A DNA stretch of 64,000 nt from JANNMJ01 sp031397815 (GTDB lineage: Bacteria > Bacteroidota > Bacteroidia > Cytophagales > Hymenobacteraceae): assembly GCA_031397815.1 (NCBI GenBank), contig JANNMJ010000004.1, positions 1-64,000 of the forward strand, written 5' to 3'. Shown one piece after another: positions 18,212 to 26,892 of the stretch. Made by a program: the position numbers and the translations under genes. Positions within the stretch are counted from its first letter, which is position 1. Every line of letters begins with the position of its first letter. A model generated the notes under the pieces. The model saw only the letters and a list, made by a program, of their open reading frames with translations, ran no database searches and was not told where the DNA came from.

Positions 18212-20232
18212 CCCTCGGAACCGCCGTGGCCGTAGAGGCCGCAGAGCCAGCCGCACAGGCCCAAGCAGTGGCCCACGCAACGGCGGCCGACCGCGTCGGT
18301 AGCGCCGAAGCGCTCGCGCTCGCGTACCTCGCCGGGAAGCAGGATGCGCTGGGGCGCTGGACCGATTTCTTCACCCCCGCCGGAAGCAGCGACGAGTGGG
18401 TAACGGGTTTCGTGGCGACCCAATTGGCGCAAACCGGCCTTCCGGACGGCCTGACGATGGCGCGCCGCGCGTGGCAGCACCTCGAAGGCGCCCGCCCCAC
18501 GGATTCGGGCTGGGGCTACGCCGAGCAAGTGCCCATCGACGCCGACTCTACGGCGTGGGTGGTGCAGCTTGCTACGGCGCTGGGCGTGTCCGAAACCGAT
18601 GTCCTGACGCGGGCCAAGGCATATCTGGCCGCCGCCGTGCGCCCGAACGGCGTGATTACGTATCCGGAAGCCGACCCGATTCGGCAGTTTCTCGGTCTTT
18701 CCGACCGTGTTTCCTTCGCTGGTTGGCAGCTCCCGCACCTGTGCGTGGCAGCGCCGCTCGGCGAACATCCCGCCTTCCGCGAGCGCATCGTTCGCACCCT
18801 CGAAACGACCCAGCGCGCCGATGGAGCTTGGGCGGCTTATTGGTGGTTCGATGACCTCTACGCAACCGCTTTTGCCGCCGAAGCTCTCGCCGCCGTGCCT
18901 ACTGCGGCGGCCACGGGCGCCCTTGACCGAGCAGTTCAGTGGGGGTACGCGCAGTGGCTGACCGATGACCGTACGAACGCGTTTCGGGTGGCCCTTTTCC
19001 TGCGATTGCTGGTCGCCGGGCAACATCCGGCTGCTTCTGAGTGCGCCGAAACCTTGCTGGATTTACAGCAGGAAACAGGCCGCTGGCGGGCTGGTGCGCG
19101 CCTCCGTATCCCCCGTCCGGATGACGAGCACCCCGTCCCCCAAGACGCCGCAGAGTGGAACCGCTGGTTCGGCTCCACGCTGTCCGCCGATGCCGACGAA
19201 GACGCGATTATGGCCGCCACGTTCGGCATCTTCTCCCTCGACCAAGCCAGCGTGTTCACCACGGCGCTTGCGGTCGGCGCGTTGGCGCGGTATGCGCGGC
19301 ATTCGGGGCCACTTACCCCCCCGCTTGCGGTAGAAAAGGCCGATTACAGGGTTTCTGCCGCCGACCGCGCCCATTTCGCTCAGGAAGGGTTCGTGCTGCT
19401 GCGCGACGTCTTTTCGCCGGAAATCATTGAAGCGGTTGAGCCGGTGATTAGCCGGGCGGTTTACGCGCTGAATGTCGCCGACAGTGCCGATACGAGTCAG
19501 GCCGACCAAAAGGCGTTTCTGCGCAGTACGGGCATTTGGGAAGCGGATGCCGAAGCGCGGGCGTTCATCCTATCGCCGAAGCTCGCCGCTATTGCCGGGC
19601 AGCTCCTCGGCACCCCGCAGGTGCGGCTTTTTCACGACCAAGCGTTTTACAAGCAGCACGGCCAAGGCGCCACCCCGTGGCATCAGGACCGCTACTATTG
19701 GCCCCTCGCCACCGACCGTGTCCTCACGCTCTGGATTCCATTGGTGCCGATTGACGACGCCATCGGGCCGCTGCGGTTCCTGAATGGCACCCACCGGCTC
19801 GGCAGTCTCGGCAACCTCCACGAAATCAGCCAGTCCCCTGAAAAGCTGGACGCGTTTCTCGCGCAGCACCACACCCGCGTCAGCACCGTACCGCCCCTCG
19901 CCCCCGGCGATATCACCGCCCACTGGGGCTGGACGGTCCACGGCGCCGCGCCCAACACGAGCGACCGCACCCGCAAGGTGCTCACCATCGTGTTCTACGC
20001 CGAAGGCACCACCCTCCAAACCTCCCCGGCCGACGCGGGCGCCGACGCCTTCGACCAACAAGCCGCCTATATCCGTCGCCTCGATCAACAACGCTGGTTC
20101 CCCGGCCGCTCCGACGGCGATAAGGCCAGCAGCCGCTTTACGCCCCTTTTCGACGCGTATCGCTCCCCCCTACTCAGATTCCCCGCCCCCTTGGGGGCGG
20201 GGTGGGGAGTGCGGTTACGGCACGACGGCTGA
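18208..20232 (+). CDS. Terpene-cyclase-like toroid fused to PhyH-type dioxygenase
   Basis: 674 residues, two domains. Residues 30-365 look like the alpha-toroid of prenyltransferase/squalene-cyclase proteins: QRADGAW (202-208) and QQETGRW (287-293) resemble QW motifs, DDLYATAFAAEAL (215-227) is typical, and DADSTAW (111-117) aligns with the class II catalytic DxDDTA motif but with Ser for the last Asp. Residues 380-600 are a phytanoyl-CoA-hydroxylase-like Fe(II)/2-oxoglutarate domain with H492-x-D494 (WHQD), distal H578 and R587/R589 for 2-oxoglutarate. The fusion beside a Nif11 peptide suggests peptide hydroxylation. The last 20 residues are encoded by a G/C palindrome that recurs downstream, so the C-terminus may be altered by a repeat. 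Confidence 0.85.
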   Translation: MTLGTAVAVEAAEPAAQAQAVAHATAADRVGSAEALALAYLAGKQDALGRWTDFFTPAGSSDEWVTGFVATQLAQTGLPDGLTMARRAWQHLEGARPTDSGWGYAEQVPIDADSTAWVVQLATALGVSETDVLTRAKAYLAAAVRPNGVITYPEADPIRQFLGLSDRVSFAGWQLPHLCVAAPLGEHPAFRERIVRTLETTQRADGAWAAYWWFDDLYATAFAAEALAAVPTAAATGALDRAVQWGYAQWLTDDRTNAFRVALFLRLLVAGQHPAASECAETLLDLQQETGRWRAGARLRIPRPDDEHPVPQDAAEWNRWFGSTLSADADEDAIMAATFGIFSLDQASVFTTALAVGALARYARHSGPLTPPLAVEKADYRVSAADRAHFAQEGFVLLRDVFSPEIIEAVEPVISRAVYALNVADSADTSQADQKAFLRSTGIWEADAEARAFILSPKLAAIAGQLLGTPQVRLFHDQAFYKQHGQGATPWHQDRYYWPLATDRVLTLWIPLVPIDDAIGPLRFLNGTHRLGSLGNLHEISQSPEKLDAFLAQHHTRVSTVPPLAPGDITAHWGWTVHGAAPNTSDRTRKVLTIVFYAEGTTLQTSPADAGADAFDQQAAYIRRLDQQRWFPGRSDGDKASSRFTPLFDAYRSPLLRFPAPLGAGWGVRLRHDG

Positions 20233-20577
20233 GCAACGACCCACCTCGCCCGCACCCCAAATCGCTAACATTCGCAATGAATCGACCTAAAAATTGCGAA
20301 ACTTATCAATGTCATGCATGACATCGGCAAATACCACCATGACAACGGGGGTGTCATTGAATACATTGACGATGTTGTGCATGACATCGGCCCTGTCGTG
20401 CATGACAACGGCCCTGTAACGCATGACAACGGCCCTGTTGCGCATGACAACGGCCCTTCCACGATTGGAACCGGCGGTTCCGTCGTGAGCCACGGCGTGG
20501 CGGTGCTTAGCCGCTTTGCTCAACCGCCTTCCCCACCCCGCCCCTTCGGGGCACCCCTCCCCCAAGGGGGCGGGGAG
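20183..20577. repeat. Inverted GC-rich repeats flanking the HDNGP array
   Basis: The left arm, about 20183-20240, contains CCCCTTGGGGGCGGGGTGGG and CGGCTGAGCAACG. The right arm, about 20500-20577, carries the same motifs inverted (TTTGCTCAACCGCC, CCCCACCCCG, CCAAGGGGGCGGGG). The enclosed 260 bases hold the heptad array, so the whole resembles a small inverted-repeat-bounded element. The arms are imperfect; boundaries are approximate. Confidence 0.5.
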
Positions 20578-20586
20578 TTTTTGTAG
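20314..20586 (+). CDS. Short ORF of 7-residue His-Asp-Asn-Gly-Pro repeats
   Basis: 90 residues from ATG. The 21-base unit gives VMHDIGK, YHHDNGG, VIEYIDD, VVHDIGP, VVHDNGP, VTHDNGP, VAHDNGP. In the last four units the first Val codon varies silently (GTT, GTC, GTA, GTT), while the opposite strand would change amino acids, so I favour this frame as coding. The second half (STIGTGGSVVSHGV...) is less regular and runs into a GC palindrome. No promoter or leader is visible. It could be a repeat peptide modified by a nearby enzyme, a remnant of a longer His/Asp repeat protein, or non-coding. Confidence 0.4.
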   Translation: MHDIGKYHHDNGGVIEYIDDVVHDIGPVVHDNGPVTHDNGPVAHDNGPSTIGTGGSVVSHGVAVLSRFAQPPSPPRPFGAPLPQGGGEFL

Positions 20587-20625
20587 TACTGATTTTCCCT
20601 CACCCCCACTTTCCACGCGAATCCG

Positions 20626-21555
20626 ATGGCCGTCAACCTTCTCTCCTGGAACATTTTCAATTTCAGCGCAAAAAAAGGCAAGGACTTATTTTACAACTAC
20701 GTCTCGGCCGTTTACACAAAATTCGACGCCAGTTTTCTTGGTCTGATTGAAGTCGTTTCTTTTATGGGCGATTCGTTCGGGGATGAGATTGGCGGGCGGG
20801 TGAATTACATCAATGACCCCGTTCGGTATCAGGATTCGGACCAGTACGTGGGGCATTCGGAGCAGTACGTGGCGATTTGGTCGACGAATAGCTTCACGCA
20901 TACTGCCACTATTGACAACTTCGCGAGTATCTCGCTGGAGTTTCCGAACAGCTCGCAGCGCCCGCCGTGCCTGTATATCATGGATATGAAGGTCGGGAGC
21001 AAGACGATGGCGAGCGTGCCGGTGGGAGTTTATCACGCGCCGGGGCCGCAGAACGGCGCCCCGTTCGTGGCGAGTGGCTGCAACAACATCGCCGCAATTC
21101 CGCAGATTAAAGCCGCGACGAACGGCATCGTGATGGGTGATTTTAATATCGACCCTTCCGACCCCACAAGCGGGTACGGCAAATCGGCCTTCGGCAATCT
21201 GGTGGGGCTGGGATATGGGATGAAGCTGGCCAATCAGGCGACCTCGCTCAAAGCCGCCACGGCGACCGTGAGCACCCTCAACGACTGCTTATCGTCGCAG
21301 TACGACAACTTTTTTGTGAAAATGGCGGGCTGCACCGCCGTCGGGCTGCTCGCCGACCTTATTACTCCCGCCGTGAACGCCACCGGCAACACCGCTTACG
21401 ACGCCAATTACGCCCACGCGCTCGGGGCTTGGGATGCGTGCAAGCAGGGGCTTACGCCCGGTACGGTCATCACTTATACCACCCTTCAGGCGGCTTTTAT
21501 CGCCTACCGGCGGTCGGTTTCCGACCATCTGCCCATCCTGCTTTCGCTTAGCTAA
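20626..21555 (+). CDS. Endonuclease/exonuclease/phosphatase (EEP) family protein
   Basis: 309 residues with the DNase I-like EEP signature: LLSWNIFNF at the N-terminus, a metal-ligand Glu in GLIEV (about 37-41), YHAPGP, the catalytic MGDFNI (about 171-176), and the closing SDHLPILLSL. Family members cleave DNA/RNA phosphodiesters or phospholipid/inositol phosphates. No signal peptide, so it is cytoplasmic unless exported by a specialised system. Next to a giant beta-rich protein and a patatin, it may be one of a set of hydrolases, but that link is only positional. Confidence 0.85.
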   Translation: MAVNLLSWNIFNFSAKKGKDLFYNYVSAVYTKFDASFLGLIEVVSFMGDSFGDEIGGRVNYINDPVRYQDSDQYVGHSEQYVAIWSTNSFTHTATIDNFASISLEFPNSSQRPPCLYIMDMKVGSKTMASVPVGVYHAPGPQNGAPFVASGCNNIAAIPQIKAATNGIVMGDFNIDPSDPTSGYGKSAFGNLVGLGYGMKLANQATSLKAATATVSTLNDCLSSQYDNFFVKMAGCTAVGLLADLITPAVNATGNTAYDANYAHALGAWDACKQGLTPGTVITYTTLQAAFIAYRRSVSDHLPILLSLS

Positions 21556-21624
21556 TTCTGCCTTTTCGCTCAGCTATCCATCAGCTAATCATCGGCTAAC
21601 CATCAGCTAACCCCGCTCCGCCGT
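21556..21624. repeat. Short direct repeats before the giant gene
   Basis: CATCAGCTAA, CATCGGCTAA and CATCAGCTAA in tandem (12-13 base period) in the 69-base gap after the EEP gene. They may be slippage products or a regulatory site. Confidence 0.5.
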
Positions 21625-24600
21625 ATGCTCCCGCAAGACCTTCAGGCGATTGTCGCCAAAGAATTTAATACTACTGCTGCCACGCTGACCGTCAACCCGG
21701 CTGATTTCGGGAGCAGCAGCACGGCCATTGCCGCGTTCCTGACGAACAGCGTCGGCATCGCGCAGCTCGCGCTCACGAGCGTGCAGCAGCTTACCGCCCC
21801 CGACGGCAGCTTTATGTTTCAGGGGACGGCGAGCGGCATCCCCGATAGCCTGTCGGGCACCGCCACCATGGCCACGGTCATTTATTCGCTGCTGAACGCG
21901 GAGCCGACGCTGGTGCTCGCGTTTCAGATTCCGGCCCCGACCACGACCGGGTTCGCTACGTTCTTCCCGAAAGTAGCCGGTACGTCCCTCGGTGATTTTC
22001 AAATCACGGCGCCCCCGACCGCGCAGTTCATCTTCTCGTCGTATGACCACACCGAGACGACGTTGGTCGCGGGGCAGTCGTTGGCGCTGATTACGGGCTT
22101 AAATTTCTACGGACCGGTGCTACCGGGGGGCAGCTCCCTGCAAATCGTGGATTTGCTGTTTGGGCAGTTCCTGACTACCAACGCCATCGGGCCGGTGCAA
22201 AACCAGACCTACGGCCCCACGATGGCGCTGACGCTGGCGATGCCCGCCTCATTGGACAAGTTTTTCACGAGCCTGTCGCTCCCCGTCACGCTCTCCTTGG
22301 TGAGTGATTTTGCGCCCGACGGCAGCAGCTACAAGGCGGGCATTATGGCGGCGGTGAGCTTCAGTCTGGGGAGCCAGAGCGGGCTGACGATTTCGTCGCT
22401 CCTCCCGACGAACGGGCAGCCGTGGACCACCATCACCGGCGAGTTCACGAACGTAACCCTCCCCGGCCCCGCCGAGCTGGCGCGCTGGATTGGCGGCACC
22501 GGCAACGACCTGACCACCCTCATCCCGCCGGACCTCAACACCGGCCTGAACATCAACAGCGTCTCGATTTCCATCACCAATACCGTCCCGCCGACGCTGG
22601 CGGCCGTGTCGTTGGGGGTGAGTACGGCGACGGGAGCCGGGTGGAACGTGATTCCCGGCGTGCTCAATATCAGCGACGTGGGGGCTGAATTGAACATCTA
22701 CACCCCGTTCAACAGCGCCACCCGCAAGGCGACGCTGCTGCTCAGCGGGTCGGCCAATTTCCCGTCTGCCCAGCCCATCGTGACGTTCGAGGTGGGCGCG
22801 ACGCTGCCGCGCGGGTTCATCGCGGTGACGCAATCGCCGACGACGCCGGTCAACCTCATCGATTTGGCGGGGTATTTTATTCCGGCCGTGAAGAGTGTGG
22901 CGGAAGTGGCGACGTTCACGCTGACCAACCTCCAGCTCAGCGCCGATACTACCACCTCGCCGGTGCAGTACGGCGTGGGCGGGACGGTGACGGGCAGCTT
23001 CGCGTTCAATTTCGGCGGCGCCGAGAGCGTGGCGGTGGCGTCGCTGTCGTTTCAGCTCGGGAATAATGGTCCGAGTAACACGATGGCGGGGCAGCTTTCG
23101 GGCACGGCGGCGTTTCTGGGCTTCAACCTGCTGGCGAACTACGATTTGTCGGGGAGCTTCCTGATTGACTCGCGGATTCCGAATATGACCATCGACCTCG
23201 CGTCCGTCACCAGTCGGCTGGTGGGCGATACGTCGATGAACGCGTTTACGTGGCTCCCGACGTTCAACTTCTCGCAGACCGAGTTTCTGATTAAGCACGA
23301 CTCCACGGGGAGCACGATGCTCTCGCTGCGGACCGACCTGCAAGTGAATGCCCTGCCCACGCTGGCGCTGTTCTTCGTGGTGCAGCGCGACCAAGGCAAG
23401 TGGGGCTTTGCGGCGGGTATCGACCTGCCGCTCAACGGCATTTCCGAGTTTCCGGGGCTGAGCGGGCTGAAGCCGTTCGACGATGTGTTCAAGCTCACCG
23501 GTCTCGGGATGGTCATCTCGACGATGAGCCTCGCGGGGTACCAGTTCCCCGGCTCCGAGAACTTCACCGACCCGACGCTCAACACCAAGAGCCTCACGAT
23601 TCCGAAGGCGGTGCCCGGCATTCAGGCGGGCCTTTACGCCTTCGCCACGGCGGACCTGAGCCTGAATCAGAACACCCAGATGATGCAGTCGTTCCTGAAC
23701 ATCGACGCGCAGATTGGGGTGAGCCTGTTCCTCGGGGCCAACCCGACGCAGAACGCCCAGCTCACGGTGTACCTGCCGCTCGTCAATATCGAAGACAACA
23801 TCGTGTTTTCGGGGAGCTTCGGCGGCGGCATCATTCAGGGTGAGCTGATGCTGTTCCTCACCGGCAGCCTCACCATCAGCGGCCTCGGCAGCCTGACGAA
23901 TAATCAGGATTTAATCTTCGCGACGACCCTCGCCATCGTCGAGAACGGCGCGTTTGTGTCGGGCACGATGCAGGGCGTGCTCAACTTCGACGTCATCAAG
24001 CTCGAAAATCTGGCGCTCGAAATCGGCATCAGCTTCGAGGGGATTCCGAGTCTCGGCGTCGCCTGCACGATTTACGCGCCGAGCGTGAACAACTTCAACA
24101 GCTCGGTCGCGATTTTCGTCGATACCAGCGCCCCGCAGAAGAGTATGGTGGCCGGTTCGGTGAGCGACACCAACCTCGCCGACCTGATGCAGGCCACTAT
24201 CGGCCAGCTCGTCACGATTCCGCCGGAGTTCGCGACCGTGCTCGGGCAGGTCTCCGTGCAGGGCGACCCGACGCAGAGCTTCACCGTCCCCGCGACGCTC
24301 GCCACGAGCCTCGATAACCAAGATATGGCGGCCGTTGGCGCCGCGTTTGCCGCGCAAGGGCACCCGATTCCGTCGGGGCAGCAGCAGGTGCATCTGGTAG
24401 TGAGCACGCCGGGGCAGAGCTGGTACCTCACGACGTTCGCGAGCGGCTCGGTGATTCAGCATTACGAGCTGACTCTGGCGGGGTCGGTGATTAATGTCGG
24501 GTATGAGGCGCAGTTCTATCTGGCGCCCGCCAACACGATGATTGGCACGCTGACCTTCCCGCAGGGCTTTTTCGTGTCGGCTCAGCTCCAGATTTTCTTC

Positions 24601-25665
24601 ATCGTCCTGACCACCACCATCGAGATTGATTCGAGCAACGGCATCTCCGTCGATGGCAGCTTGGGCAAGATTGTGGTCTGGAACGAAAGCTTCTTCAGCC
24701 TCACCGACAGCACCGGCACCACCGGCCCGTACCTCTCCCTCTCGACCTACGACCAGCCGACCAAGCCCGCGCCGTACAACCAAAAGCACTTCCTGCTTTC
24801 GGCGAGCATCAATATTCTGGGGCTGATTGCGGAGAATGCGTACGTCAACATCAGCTCAGCGGGGCTGGATATTGAGATCGACCAGAAATCGGCGCTCATC
24901 GAGTACCAGATTAATGGCACGTTCAACGCCCTCGACAATTTCTCGCTCGGCGGGAGCGTGTACGTCGGGCTGAACCAGAACCTCAACCTCGGCGCCCTCG
25001 GCAATTACCAGATTGTGGCGCGCGTGGGCGGCGGCGTGGGCATCTCCTATATGAACAGCACGCCGTCGGCGCTGCTCAACGGGGCGGTGCAGTTTATGGG
25101 CGAAAGCCTGTCGTTCAGCGTTGACCTGACGGTGAATCTCAACGGCTTGGCGAACATCGCCGAGCTGGTGGTGGATGAGGTGACGCAGGCGATTCTCGCG
25201 TTCCTGAAAGACCCGTCGAAGTGGCTCGAAGCCATCGGGCAGGGCATCATCACAGGAATCGCCAACACTGGTCAGGCCATCGGCGAGGTGTTGATGGACG
25301 TGTACGGCCTCGGCGCCGACGCTGCCGCCGCGCTCCTCGAAGCATTCAACTACCCGTTCAGCTTCATCCAAGACGCCATCAACGTCTTCAACAACCACGG
25401 CGATGTGAACATGCACATCGACAATATGTACGGCTCGCACATCGACGACGCGGGCGCCGCGCACCAGGATGCCCCCGGTCAGCACACCGACAACCCCGGA
25501 ACCCACCAAGACCAAAACGGCTACGGCGGGCACATCGACCAAACCAGCGTGCCGCACAACGACTCCGGGACCGCCCACACCGACATCCCCGGTACGCCGC
25601 ATAACGACCAGGCCAGCAGCCATCAGGACCAAACCGACCACGCCGACAACGGCAAACCAAAGTAA
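21625..25665 (+). CDS. Giant beta-rich protein with a His-Xaa-Asp repeat tail
   Basis: 1346 residues, no signal peptide or clear membrane helix. Residues 1-1240 are Gly/Ser/Thr-rich with alternating hydrophobic strands typical of beta-solenoid or elongated beta structures; it might belong to the large DUF6603-type proteins, from memory and unverified. Residues 1256-1346 change sharply to a His/Asp/Asn/Gly/Pro/Gln tail with twelve H-x-D motifs (His at 1258, 1264, 1272, 1280, 1287, 1294, 1303, 1311, 1318, 1326, 1333, 1339), spaced 6-9 residues. The radical SAM/SPASM gene begins six bases after the stop. This parallels HxsA, whose His-Xaa-Ser repeats accompany radical SAM maturases. The tail may be a modified core or a metal-binding region. 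Confidence 0.85.
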   Translation: MLPQDLQAIVAKEFNTTAATLTVNPADFGSSSTAIAAFLTNSVGIAQLALTSVQQLTAPDGSFMFQGTASGIPDSLSGTATMATVIYSLLNAEPTLVLAFQIPAPTTTGFATFFPKVAGTSLGDFQITAPPTAQFIFSSYDHTETTLVAGQSLALITGLNFYGPVLPGGSSLQIVDLLFGQFLTTNAIGPVQNQTYGPTMALTLAMPASLDKFFTSLSLPVTLSLVSDFAPDGSSYKAGIMAAVSFSLGSQSGLTISSLLPTNGQPWTTITGEFTNVTLPGPAELARWIGGTGNDLTTLIPPDLNTGLNINSVSISITNTVPPTLAAVSLGVSTATGAGWNVIPGVLNISDVGAELNIYTPFNSATRKATLLLSGSANFPSAQPIVTFEVGATLPRGFIAVTQSPTTPVNLIDLAGYFIPAVKSVAEVATFTLTNLQLSADTTTSPVQYGVGGTVTGSFAFNFGGAESVAVASLSFQLGNNGPSNTMAGQLSGTAAFLGFNLLANYDLSGSFLIDSRIPNMTIDLASVTSRLVGDTSMNAFTWLPTFNFSQTEFLIKHDSTGSTMLSLRTDLQVNALPTLALFFVVQRDQGKWGFAAGIDLPLNGISEFPGLSGLKPFDDVFKLTGLGMVISTMSLAGYQFPGSENFTDPTLNTKSLTIPKAVPGIQAGLYAFATADLSLNQNTQMMQSFLNIDAQIGVSLFLGANPTQNAQLTVYLPLVNIEDNIVFSGSFGGGIIQGELMLFLTGSLTISGLGSLTNNQDLIFATTLAIVENGAFVSGTMQGVLNFDVIKLENLALEIGISFEGIPSLGVACTIYAPSVNNFNSSVAIFVDTSAPQKSMVAGSVSDTNLADLMQATIGQLVTIPPEFATVLGQVSVQGDPTQSFTVPATLATSLDNQDMAAVGAAFAAQGHPIPSGQQQVHLVVSTPGQSWYLTTFASGSVIQHYELTLAGSVINVGYEAQFYLAPANTMIGTLTFPQGFFVSAQLQIFFIVLTTTIEIDSSNGISVDGSLGKIVVWNESFFSLTDSTGTTGPYLSLSTYDQPTKPAPYNQKHFLLSASINILGLIAENAYVNISSAGLDIEIDQKSALIEYQINGTFNALDNFSLGGSVYVGLNQNLNLGALGNYQIVARVGGGVGISYMNSTPSALLNGAVQFMGESLSFSVDLTVNLNGLANIAELVVDEVTQAILAFLKDPSKWLEAIGQGIITGIANTGQAIGEVLMDVYGLGADAAAALLEAFNYPFSFIQDAINVFNNHGDVNMHIDNMYGSHIDDAGAAHQDAPGQHTDNPGTHQDQNGYGGHIDQTSVPHNDSGTAHTDIPGTPHNDQASSHQDQTDHADNGKPK

Positions 25666-25671
25666 CGCCTG

Positions 25672-26892
25672 ATGAGCCTCGAACTCCGCCCTTACGGTGT
25701 GGCCTGCAATCTGGCGTGCACCTACTGTTACCAACAGCCCCAGCGCGACGCCGGTAACACCGCCCGCCCGTATGATTTGGACCGCATGAAGGCCGCCGTC
25801 GTGAAAGCCGGCGGCGGGCCGTTCGTGCTCTTCGGCGGCGAGCCGCTGCTTCTGCCGATGGATGATTTAGAGGAGCTATTTCGGTGGGGTTTCGAGCAAT
25901 ACGGCCGGAACAGCATCCAGACGAACGGCACTCTCGTGACGGCCGCGCACATCGCGCTCTTTCACCGGTACCGGGTGGAAGTGGGGGTTTCCATCGATGG
26001 GCCGGGCGCGCTCAACGATGTGCGCTTTGTGAAGAGCGCCGCCCGCACCCGCGCCGCGACCGAGCAAGTGGAAGCCGCCATCCGGCTGCTCGTGGCCGAA
26101 GGATTGACGCCGGGCCTGATCGTGACGCTCCACCGCGGCAACGCCCTGCCCGAACACCTGCCCGAGATGGGCGCGTGGCTCCAATCCCTCGACCGCCTCG
26201 GCATCCGCACCGTGCGGCTGCACTTGCTGGAATCGGAAAACGCCGCCATCCGGCTCAGCCTCGGCCTCACGGAAGCCGAAAACCTGACCGCGCTCACGTA
26301 TTTCTTCCGCCTGCAAGCGGAGCTGAAAAACATCCGGTTCGATGTAGTGGAAGAGCTGAAAGCCCTCCTGCTCGGGCAAGACCGAAACGTGTCGTGCGTC
26401 TGGACCGCCTGCGACCCCTTCACCACCGCCGCCGTACAGGGCATCGAGGGCAACGGGCAGCGCAGCAACTGCGGGCGCACCAACAAGGACGGCATTGACC
26501 AAGTGAAGGCCGATTATGCGGGGTTCGAGCGGTATCTGGTCTTGAATCAGATACCGCAGGAATACGGCGGCTGTCGCGATTGTCGGTTCTTCCTGTTCTG
26601 CAAAGGCCAATGCCCCGGCACCGCCATCGACGGCGACTGGCGCAACCGCACCGAGCACTGCGCGGTCTGGAAAGAGCTGTTCGCGCTAGCCGAAGCGCAG
26701 CTCGTGGCGGCCGGCAAAACGCCCATCTCGCTCGATGTCCCCACCCGCACGTACCTCGAACAGCAGTTCCTACTCCTGTGGCGCAACCGGCGGAACACGC
26801 ACATCTACCGCCTTCTAGAATGGAAAAACCGGCCTCAGCAGCAAGCGCAACCTCAACAGCAAACCCAACCTTATGAGCAGCTTGTGGACTGA
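25672..26892 (+). CDS. Radical SAM/SPASM peptide maturase
   Basis: 406 residues. The radical SAM cluster motif is C12-x3-C16-x2-C19 (CNLACTYC), followed by the SAM-binding GGEP-type FGGEPLL (54-60) and SIDGPG (108-112). A SPASM region for auxiliary Fe-S clusters has C242, C247, C267, C301, C304, C310, C314 and C330 (CRDCRFFLFCKGQC). SPASM enzymes typically modify ribosomal peptides or sulfatases. The Gln/Pro-rich end (about 389-401) is unusual. It follows the His-Xaa-Asp protein by six bases and overlaps the next gene by 20 bases, which marks the three as a unit. The substrate is inferred. Confidence 0.92.
   Translation: MSLELRPYGVACNLACTYCYQQPQRDAGNTARPYDLDRMKAAVVKAGGGPFVLFGGEPLLLPMDDLEELFRWGFEQYGRNSIQTNGTLVTAAHIALFHRYRVEVGVSIDGPGALNDVRFVKSAARTRAATEQVEAAIRLLVAEGLTPGLIVTLHRGNALPEHLPEMGAWLQSLDRLGIRTVRLHLLESENAAIRLSLGLTEAENLTALTYFFRLQAELKNIRFDVVEELKALLLGQDRNVSCVWTACDPFTTAAVQGIEGNGQRSNCGRTNKDGIDQVKADYAGFERYLVLNQIPQEYGGCRDCRFFLFCKGQCPGTAIDGDWRNRTEHCAVWKELFALAEAQLVAAGKTPISLDVPTRTYLEQQFLLLWRNRRNTHIYRLLEWKNRPQQQAQPQQQTQPYEQLVD

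Noticed and set aside
20233..20313. Read-through or frameshift joining the cyclase/PhyH gene to the HDNGP ORF
   Set aside because: Same frame, but at least three stop codons lie between and no slippery site is seen.
20311..20461. CRISPR array
   Set aside because: The 21-base period is continuous with no alternating spacers; the units code for degenerate heptads.
20265..20462. Minus-strand peptide with GPLSC repeats, and a third repeat frame VVMR
   Set aside because: Unit-to-unit base changes are non-synonymous in these frames but largely silent in the plus-strand HDNGP frame.
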